DNA of 19,934 nucleotides from Clostridiales bacterium (GTDB lineage: Bacteria > Bacillota > Clostridia > Lachnospirales > Anaerotignaceae), in the NCBI GenBank assembly GCA_018364635.1, contig JAGZLR010000036.1, forward strand, positions 1 to 19,934, written 5' to 3'. Shown one piece after another: positions 15,110 through 19,934 of this stretch. Within the stretch, counting starts at the first letter, position 1. The number at the start of each line of letters is the position of its first letter. The position numbers were made by a program, and so were the translations under genes. The notes below the pieces were generated by a model. It saw only the letters and a list, made by a program, of their open reading frames with translations. It did no database searches and had not been told where the DNA came from.

Positions 15110-16198
15110 GTGAAAAAAATCAGCATTGATGCCTTGATTATCAATAGAAAAATGGCAGGAATCGGAAATTATGCCTATCATTTGTGCAAGGAATTAGACG
15201 AAAAACATGAATTTCAATTTGAATTTTTAGTACAAAGTTTTCTTGCGAAGGAGTTTCAGCACAGCAGAGCAGAAAAGGAATTTAGTTCAAGTAAAGGCCG
15301 AATTTTAAGAGAGCAGATCAAATTGCCTTTAGGTGGCTATGGAAAGACTGATTTGTGGCATTTTACTGACTATGCGTCACCGTTTTTGCCTATGAAAACG
15401 CCCTTTATTGCCTCTATTCATGATTTCGCTTATTATCGTTACCCAGAAACATTTTCTAGAGGACAGCGACTTTTTAAACAGACGCTAACGCCGAAAACAA
15501 TCGCCCGCGCAGTGAGAATTATCGCAGGATCAGAGAATACAAAAAGAGATATCGTTATGCGTTTTCCAAAAGCAGAGAACAAAATTCGTGTTATTTATTA
15601 TGACGCACCGTTTTACCATCCGGTTACAGAGCAAATGGAATTGGGGCAGGTGAGAAGGAAATATCATTTGCCGGAAAACTATATTCTTGCAGTAGGAACG
15701 TTGGAGCCGAGAAAAAATTTGAGAAGGTTGATTCAAGCCTTTGAAACAGTGAAGAAAGAGAACCCCTCTCTATCTTTGGTTTTCGTTGGAGCCCGCGGGT
15801 GGCTATCGAAGGACCTTTATGCTGATATTGAAAAAAACAGTATTATCACGACAGGATATGTATCGCGGGAAGACATGCCGGCCCTTTATTCCGGTGCAAA
15901 ACTTTTTGTCTTTCCTAGTTTATATGAAGGATTTGGTTTGCCTCCGCTGGAAGCAATGCGCTGTGGCGTGCCGGTTGTGGTCAGTGATAATTCCTCTCTG
16001 CCGGAGGTTGCGGGAGAGGCTGGTATTTATGTGAACGCAAAGGATGCTGACAGTATTGCGGAAGGGATTCAAAAGGGACTTTACGACGAAAATCTCAGAG
16101 CGGTGAGTATCAGAAAAGGGTTTTTGCAAAGTCAAAAGTTTTCGTGGAAGAAGTCGGCGGATCAAATCATCAATGTTTATAAAGAGATTTTGGAGTAG
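15110..16198 (+). CDS. GT4-family glycosyltransferase
   Basis: Retaining glycosyltransferase with the GT-B fold, probably transferring a hexose such as mannose onto a cell-envelope polysaccharide or lipid carrier; the donor sugar is not readable. The N-terminal acceptor domain includes DLWHFTDYASP, IASIHDFAYYRYPE and a GSENTKRDI switch. The C-terminal donor domain begins ILAVGTLEPRKNLRRLI, then FVGARGW, ITTGYVSREDMPALYSGAKLF, and the E-x7-E nucleotide-sugar motif YEGFGLPPLEAM with GVPVVVSDNSSLPEVAG. GTG 15101 is fused to the GAGG site with no spacing, while GTG 15110 lies eight bases after it, so the 362-residue form (MKKISIDAL) is preferred. A second GT4 gene starts 12 bp downstream. Confidence 0.93.
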   Translation: MKKISIDALIINRKMAGIGNYAYHLCKELDEKHEFQFEFLVQSFLAKEFQHSRAEKEFSSSKGRILREQIKLPLGGYGKTDLWHFTDYASPFLPMKTPFIASIHDFAYYRYPETFSRGQRLFKQTLTPKTIARAVRIIAGSENTKRDIVMRFPKAENKIRVIYYDAPFYHPVTEQMELGQVRRKYHLPENYILAVGTLEPRKNLRRLIQAFETVKKENPSLSLVFVGARGWLSKDLYADIEKNSIITTGYVSREDMPALYSGAKLFVFPSLYEGFGLPPLEAMRCGVPVVVSDNSSLPEVAGEAGIYVNAKDADSIAEGIQKGLYDENLRAVSIRKGFLQSQKFSWKKSADQIINVYKEILE

Positions 16199-16210
16199 GA
16201 GGGGAACAAG

Positions 16211-17335
16211 ATGAAAGTGGCAATTGTTCATGACTGGCTGACCAGTTTTGGCGGCGCGGAAAGGGTTGTGTTGGAGTTGCTTCAAATCTTTCCAAATGCT
16301 GATTTATATACCCTTGTTTATCGTCGTGAGACAATGGATCAATATTTTGGCAAGTACACAGTTCGTACAACATTTATCCAAAAAATGCCGGGCGGTGTGA
16401 AACATTACCGTGCTTTTTTGCCATTGATGCCTGCGGCATTTGAGGATTTGGATATGAGGTCTTATGATCTTGTTCTTAGTTCCTCCAGCAGCTGCGCGAA
16501 GGGCGTTATAACAAGGCCGGATGCCATTCATATCTGTTATTGTCATACGCCGATGCGGTATGCTTGGGATATGTATGGAGAATATGTATCAGCGAAGAGT
16601 TTTTGGAAACGTACCCTGATTGCTGTTTTGATGAAAAATATAAGACTGTGGGACAGGGTGAGTGCAGATAGAGTGAACTATTTTGTCTCAAACTCTAACT
16701 ATGTCGCAAAGCGTATTAAAGCCCACTATCAAAAAGAGGCAAAGACAATTTATCCGCCAGTGCTGACAGATTTTTATCAGCCATCAGATGTTGCTCCTGA
16801 CAACTACTATCTTATTGTGTCCAGGCTTGTCTCCTATAAGAAAGTAGATTTGGCGGTACAAGTTTTTAACCAGTTGAGTCTGCCGTTAATTATTGTGGGA
16901 AGCGGACCGGAAGAAAAGCGGCTAAAAAAGCTTGCTTTTAGCAATATCACATTTAAAGGGAACTCATCAGATGAGGAAATACGTTTGCTATATCAACGCT
17001 GCCGAGCACTTGTTTTTGGTGCAGATGAAGACTTTGGAATCGTGCCTGTAGAGGTCCAGGCCTGTGGAAGACCTGTCATCGCCTATAAAAAAGGTGGCGT
17101 GTTGGAGACCGTTGTGGATCAAAAAACAGGGATACTTTATTCAGAACAGACAGTGGATTCTCTGAAAAGCGCGGTTTTGCAGATGGAAAATGAATGGCAG
17201 AGTTTTCAGGAAACTGAAATCAGAAAAAATGCTGAGAAGTTTAGCGCATCTAGGTTTCGACAAGAGATTGTCAGCTTTCTGGAAGAAAAGATGGGGGAAA
17301 GGATTGGAAAATCAGGCATTTTGACGGAAAAATAA
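16211..17335 (+). CDS. GT4-family glycosyltransferase
   Basis: Second GT-B-fold glycosyltransferase of the pair, 374 residues. The N-terminus is VAIVHDWLTSFGGAERV, a glycine turn common to GT4 enzymes; the acceptor domain continues with YDLVLSSSSSCAKGV and ICYCHTPMRYAWDMYGEY. The donor domain has NYYLIVSRLVSYKKVDLAV, LIIVGSGPEEKRLK, FKGNSSDEEIRLLYQRCRAL and the E-x7-E motif DEDFGIVPVEVQACGRPVIAY. No membrane segment is seen, so it likely works at the inner face of the membrane. GAGGGGAACAAG gives a good ribosome site before ATG 16211. It is cotranscribed with the previous gene; both may act on the same glycan, which is inference from linkage. Confidence 0.93.
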   Translation: MKVAIVHDWLTSFGGAERVVLELLQIFPNADLYTLVYRRETMDQYFGKYTVRTTFIQKMPGGVKHYRAFLPLMPAAFEDLDMRSYDLVLSSSSSCAKGVITRPDAIHICYCHTPMRYAWDMYGEYVSAKSFWKRTLIAVLMKNIRLWDRVSADRVNYFVSNSNYVAKRIKAHYQKEAKTIYPPVLTDFYQPSDVAPDNYYLIVSRLVSYKKVDLAVQVFNQLSLPLIIVGSGPEEKRLKKLAFSNITFKGNSSDEEIRLLYQRCRALVFGADEDFGIVPVEVQACGRPVIAYKKGGVLETVVDQKTGILYSEQTVDSLKSAVLQMENEWQSFQETEIRKNAEKFSASRFRQEIVSFLEEKMGERIGKSGILTEK

Positions 17336-17336
17336 C

Positions 17337-17365
17337 TTGCATTTCGATTTTATTTGTGTTATAGT
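17337..17365 (+). promoter_or_regulatory. Promoter for the rimP-nusA-infB operon
   Basis: TTGCAT (17337-17342), a 17-bp spacer and TATAGT (17360-17365) with TG upstream (TGTTATAGT, extended -10). It starts directly after the glycosyltransferase stop and gives a leader of about 95 nt before rimP. Confidence 0.85.
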
Positions 17366-17397
17366 GTTAACAGTAAAGTTTCATGGCAGACAATGTT

Positions 17398-17423
17398 GAA
17401 GAGTGGGTGTAAACCCACTCTTC
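17398..17423 (+). terminator. Leader hairpin before rimP, possible attenuator
   Basis: GAAGAGTGGGT (17398-17408) pairs perfectly with ACCCACTCTTC (17413-17423), an 11-bp stem capped by GTAA, a GNRA tetraloop. TTGTTTACTC follows, a weak T tract. It lies inside the leader after the operon promoter, so it may act as a leaky terminator or a NusA-responsive element rather than end the upstream operon. The structure is seen; the role is inference. Confidence 0.7.
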
Positions 17424-17466
17424 TTGTTTACTCAGAGGTGTTCCTTATAGAATTGAGGTGGAAAAT

Positions 17467-17934
17467 ATGGCAGGAGAGAAAAATATTGAACAAATTGTCG
17501 CGCAGATGCTGGAACCAATTATGGAAGAGAATAGCTGTGAATTGGTTGATGTAGAATTTGTAAAAGAAGGACCAAACTGGTACCTGAGAGTGTACGCAGA
17601 TAAAGAGGGAGCTATCACGATTGATGATTGTGAAAAGATTAGCCGCACATTGGAGAAAGAGTTGGATAAACGGGATCCAATTTCCCAAGCGTATATTTTA
17701 GAAGTAAGTTCCCCAGGACTTGACCGCCCATTAAAAAAAGAGGCTGATTTCATTCGTTATGCTGGTGAATTGGTGGACTTAAAACTATATAGACCTTTTC
17801 GTGGATCGAAGGAATGGCAAGGTACTTTGAAGGGGTTAGAGGACAATATTGTAACAATTATAGAAGAAGATGGCAGTGAAATATCTTTTGGCAGAAAAGA
17901 AATTGCAAGTATTCGGCTCGCTGTAATTTTCTGA
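17467..17934 (+). CDS. rimP: Ribosome maturation factor RimP
   Basis: Assembly factor for the 30S ribosomal subunit, encoded before nusA in most bacteria. It has 155 residues from ATG 17467. The N-terminal domain includes IVAQMLEPIMEENSCELVDVEFVKEG and DDCEKISRTLEKELDK; then comes the conserved turn YILEVSSPGLDRPLKK, followed by a C-terminal Sm-like beta domain (VDLKLYRPFRGSKEWQGTL, ISFGRKEIASIRL). A GTG at 17458 could add three residues, but it is part of the GAGGTG ribosome site, which stands 8 nt from ATG 17467, so the ATG is chosen. nusA follows after 33 bp. Confidence 0.96.
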   Translation: MAGEKNIEQIVAQMLEPIMEENSCELVDVEFVKEGPNWYLRVYADKEGAITIDDCEKISRTLEKELDKRDPISQAYILEVSSPGLDRPLKKEADFIRYAGELVDLKLYRPFRGSKEWQGTLKGLEDNIVTIIEEDGSEISFGRKEIASIRLAVIF

Positions 17935-17967
17935 TTCATTTAGATTTGATAAGAGGAGGTAAAGAAG

Positions 17968-19086
17968 ATGGATAGTGCGGAGTTCATCCAGGCGCTGGAT
18001 GAAATAGTAAAAGAAAAAGGGATAGATAAAGAAATTATTTTTGAGGCAATTGAAACATCCTTAGTTTCTGCCTGCAAAAAAAATTATGGTTCAGGTCAAA
18101 ATGTAAAGGTTGTTATTGACAGAGAATCAGGTGTTGTTTCGGTTTACGCGCAAAAAGATGTTGTTGAGGATGTGGAAGATCCTGTTACACAGATTTCTTT
18201 AGAGGATGCAAAAAAGCAGGATGAAAAATATCAGATCGGTGATGTGTGCAGTATTGAAGTGACGCCGAAGAATTTTGGAAGGATCTCAGCGCAGACTGCA
18301 AAACAGGTGGTTGTACAGAAGTTTAGAGAAGCTGAAAGAGAAATTCTTTATAATCAATATATTTCAAAAGAAAAAGATATTGTCACAGGTATTGTTCAAA
18401 GAAAAGAGAGAAAAAATGTAATCATACAGCTTGGGAAAATTGATGCTGTCCTTGCGCCGGCAGAACAGATTCCAGGGGAAGAGTACAATTTTGGGGACCG
18501 ATTAAAAGTTTATGTTTTAGAAGTAAAACAGACCACAAAGGGGCCTCAGATTTTTGTGTCAAGAACTCATCCTGAATTGGTAAAACGTTTGTTTGAACAG
18601 GAAGTTCCAGAAGTTTTTGACGGAACGGTAGAAATTAAAAGTATTGCCAGGGAAGCTGGATCCAGAACAAAAATGGCAGTATATTCTAAAATACCAAATG
18701 TAGATGCTGTAGGCGCTTGTGTAGGCCCAAACGGATGCAGAGTAAACATCGTTGTCAGCGAATTAAAAGATGAAAAGATTGATATTATCACTTGGGATGA
18801 GGATCCGAAAAAGTTTATTGCTGCAGCCCTTAGCCCATCTAAAGTGGTAGCGGTCGCTTTATCAAAGGAAGAACAGAGTGCAAGAATTATTGTTCCAGAT
18901 CATCAATTGTCTTTGGCAATTGGTAAAGAAGGACAAAATGCAAGACTATCCGCAAAATTGACCGGTTGGAGAATTGATATTCGCAGTGAATCTCAGGCAG
19001 CAGGAACGGATTTTATCCGTGAAGATGAGCTTCAGGATAGTCAGTTAGAGGCAGAAGAGACGGTACAGAATGAAAGTGAAGAATAA
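17968..19086 (+). CDS. nusA: Transcription termination/antitermination factor NusA
   Basis: RNA-polymerase-associated factor that modulates pausing, termination and rRNA antitermination. At 372 residues it is the short Firmicute form without the E. coli C-terminal acidic repeats. Domains in order: RNA-polymerase-binding N-terminal domain (1 to about 125), S1 domain (about 135-200, starting IVTGIVQRKERKNVIIQLG), KH1 (GACVGPNGCRVNIVVSEL), and KH2 (LAIGKEGQNARLSAKLTGWRIDI), then an acidic tail of about 30 residues. AGAGGAGGT lies well placed before ATG 17968. It is the second gene of the operon; NusA commonly feeds back on its own operon, and the leader hairpin at 17398-17423 is a possible site. 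Confidence 0.98.
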   Translation: MDSAEFIQALDEIVKEKGIDKEIIFEAIETSLVSACKKNYGSGQNVKVVIDRESGVVSVYAQKDVVEDVEDPVTQISLEDAKKQDEKYQIGDVCSIEVTPKNFGRISAQTAKQVVVQKFREAEREILYNQYISKEKDIVTGIVQRKERKNVIIQLGKIDAVLAPAEQIPGEEYNFGDRLKVYVLEVKQTTKGPQIFVSRTHPELVKRLFEQEVPEVFDGTVEIKSIAREAGSRTKMAVYSKIPNVDAVGACVGPNGCRVNIVVSELKDEKIDIITWDEDPKKFIAAALSPSKVVAVALSKEEQSARIIVPDHQLSLAIGKEGQNARLSAKLTGWRIDIRSESQAAGTDFIREDELQDSQLEAEETVQNESEE

Positions 19087-19110
19087 TTTCTGCGTTAGGG
19101 AGGATCACAT

Positions 19111-19383
19111 ATGAAACAGAGAAAAATTCCCCTTCGAAAATGCACTGGATGCCAGGAAATGAAAAACAAAAAGGAACTTATTAGAATTGTTCGCAATGAT
19201 GCCGGTGAAATTTCTCTTGATTTTACAGGGAAAAAACCAGGCAGAGGAGCATATATTTGTCCGTCGCCAGAGTGTTTAGAAAAGGCAAAAAAATCCAAAG
19301 GTTTGGAGCGTTCCTTCAAATCTGCTGTACCGGTGCAAGTTTATGACCAGTTAAAAGAGGAGCTAGAGAAAAATGTTCCATAA
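19111..19383 (+). CDS. ylxR: YlxR (RnpM) RNA-binding protein
   Basis: Small DUF448-family protein of 90 residues encoded between nusA and ylxQ in Firmicutes. In B. subtilis the protein has been reported as a nucleoid-associated regulator and as an RNase P modulator (RnpM). Family marks are RKIPLRKCTGCQEMKNKKELIRIVR at the N-terminus and KKPGRGAYICPSPECLEKAKK, with the two CxxC-like cysteine pairs (CTGC and C-x5-C). AGGGAGG before ATG 19111 is strong. Its end overlaps the ylxQ start by 11 nt. Confidence 0.95.
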   Translation: MKQRKIPLRKCTGCQEMKNKKELIRIVRNDAGEISLDFTGKKPGRGAYICPSPECLEKAKKSKGLERSFKSAVPVQVYDQLKEELEKNVP

Positions 19384-19681
19384 GTCACTCTCTCTTCTAA
19401 GTATTTGTCAGCGGGCTGGAAAGTTGGTTTCGGGTGAGGTAGCTGTTGAAAATGCAATTCGGAGCCATGAAGTATGTTTGATTATTGTGTCAGAGGATGC
19501 TTCAGAAAATACGAAAAAAAAGTTTAAGAATTCTTCGGAATATTATAAAATAGATTTCATGATAAAATGGTCAAAATTTGACCTAGGAAGAGCAATTGGC
19601 AGGGATATGCGCTCAGTCATAGGGATAACGGATGAAGGGCTGAAAGAAGCCATCAAAAAGAATATAACTGAACAGCAATAA
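19373..19681 (+). CDS. ylxQ: YlxQ, L7Ae-family ribosomal-type protein
   Basis: Kink-turn RNA-binding protein of the L7Ae/L30e/S12e superfamily, 102 residues, always found near infB in Firmicutes; its cellular role is not settled. Visible marks are LLSICQRAGKLVSGEVAVENAIR at the N-terminus, VCLIIVSEDASENTKKK, and a C-terminal GRAIGRDMRSVIGITDEGLKEAI. GAGGAG inside ylxR, 10 nt upstream, serves ATG 19373, so the two proteins are translationally coupled. infB begins 31 bp after its stop. Confidence 0.95.
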   Translation: MFHKSLSLLSICQRAGKLVSGEVAVENAIRSHEVCLIIVSEDASENTKKKFKNSSEYYKIDFMIKWSKFDLGRAIGRDMRSVIGITDEGLKEAIKKNITEQQ

Positions 19682-19712
19682 GGATACCCTGCAGAGCTGG
19701 AGGTGCTGGATA

Positions 19713-19934
19713 TTGGCAAAATTACGTGTACATGAATTAGCAAAAAAATTAAATGTTTCAAATAAAGAACTGTTGGAAAAATTGAAAGAACTTGGAATTG
19801 AGGCGAAAAGTAATCTTAGTTCCGTCAGTGACGAAGACGTGCAGAAAGTAACAAATGCTTATAATGGAGCGATAACGACTGCAGAGGCTCCGCAAAAACA
19901 AGGGCAGGTGCAGGAAAAACCAGAGCAGAAAAAA
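19713..19934 (+). CDS. infB: Translation initiation factor IF-2 (partial, N-terminus only)
   Basis: GTPase that places initiator tRNA on the ribosome. Only 74 codons fall in the window. They start with TTG at 19713, seven bases after a full GGAGGTG, and read AKLRVHELAKKLNVSNKELL, the typical IF-2 N-terminal helical subdomain, then ELGIEAKSNLSSVSDEDVQKV. They continue into the Lys/Gln/Glu-rich linker (QGQVQEKPEQKK) that precedes the G domain. No ATG is available in frame near this ribosome site. The GTPase domains lie beyond the window, so completeness cannot be judged. Confidence 0.95.
   Translation, partial: MAKLRVHELAKKLNVSNKELLEKLKELGIEAKSNLSSVSDEDVQKVTNAYNGAITTAEAPQKQGQVQEKPEQKK

Noticed and set aside
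17354..17554. 66-codon plus-strand frame starting in the rimP leader
   Set aside because: It overlaps the leader hairpin and rimP in another frame and has no ribosome site.
1..19934. CRISPR array, transposon, prophage, toxin-antitoxin or defence locus
   Set aside because: No direct-repeat arrays, transposase, integrase, paired small toxin/antitoxin frames or known defence domains are seen; nearly all frames are core genes.

Overview
This window looks like ordinary chromosome from a low-GC, anaerobic, endospore-forming Firmicute, most likely class Clostridia (Lachnospiraceae-like). The evidence is the low GC content, purine-rich Shine-Dalgarno sites, a T-box leader before pheST, a SpoIVB-type sporulation protease, a PurF with the Fe-S cysteine set, ScpA/ScpB, and the rimP-nusA-ylxR-ylxQ-infB order typical of Firmicutes. 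I see no rRNA, tRNA, CRISPR array, transposase, phage gene or attachment site.

Layout from left to right. (a) 1-913, minus strand: N-terminal two thirds of a DEAD-box RNA helicase that runs off the window. (b) 914-1418: its promoter, a divergent promoter, and a complete phenylalanine T-box leader with terminator. (c) 1419-4889: pheS-pheT. (d) 5001-5510 (+) and 5578-6177 (-): two unrecognised proteins, a coiled-coil protein with an acidic tail and a single-pass membrane protein, facing each other across an 18-bp perfect inverted-repeat terminator. (e) 6258-9158: an operon of a degenerate site-2-protease-like membrane protein, scpA, scpB, a very acidic 86-residue protein and a YbaK-type deacylase, ended by a terminator shared with (f). 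(f) 9161-12764, minus strand: purC-purF-purB for purine synthesis. (g) 13137-13703: a GNAT acetyltransferase starting with TTG, convergent with (h) spoIVB on the minus strand. (i) 15110-17335: two GT4-type glycosyltransferases. (j) 17337-19934: promoter, leader hairpin and the rimP-nusA-ylxR-ylxQ-infB translation/transcription operon; infB is cut by the window end.

Most of the content is housekeeping: aminoacylation (pheST), tRNA proofreading (ybaK), chromosome condensation (scpAB), purine synthesis (purCFB) and ribosome maturation/antitermination (rimP-nusA). I did not find a clearly novel multi-gene system. The items most worth a second look are the M50-like protein whose HExxH motif reads HEFTR, the strongly acidic small protein translationally coupled to scpB, an adenylosuccinate lyase resembling animal ADSL rather than the Bacillus type, the 44-nt purF/purB overlap, and the GNRA-capped leader hairpin before rimP.
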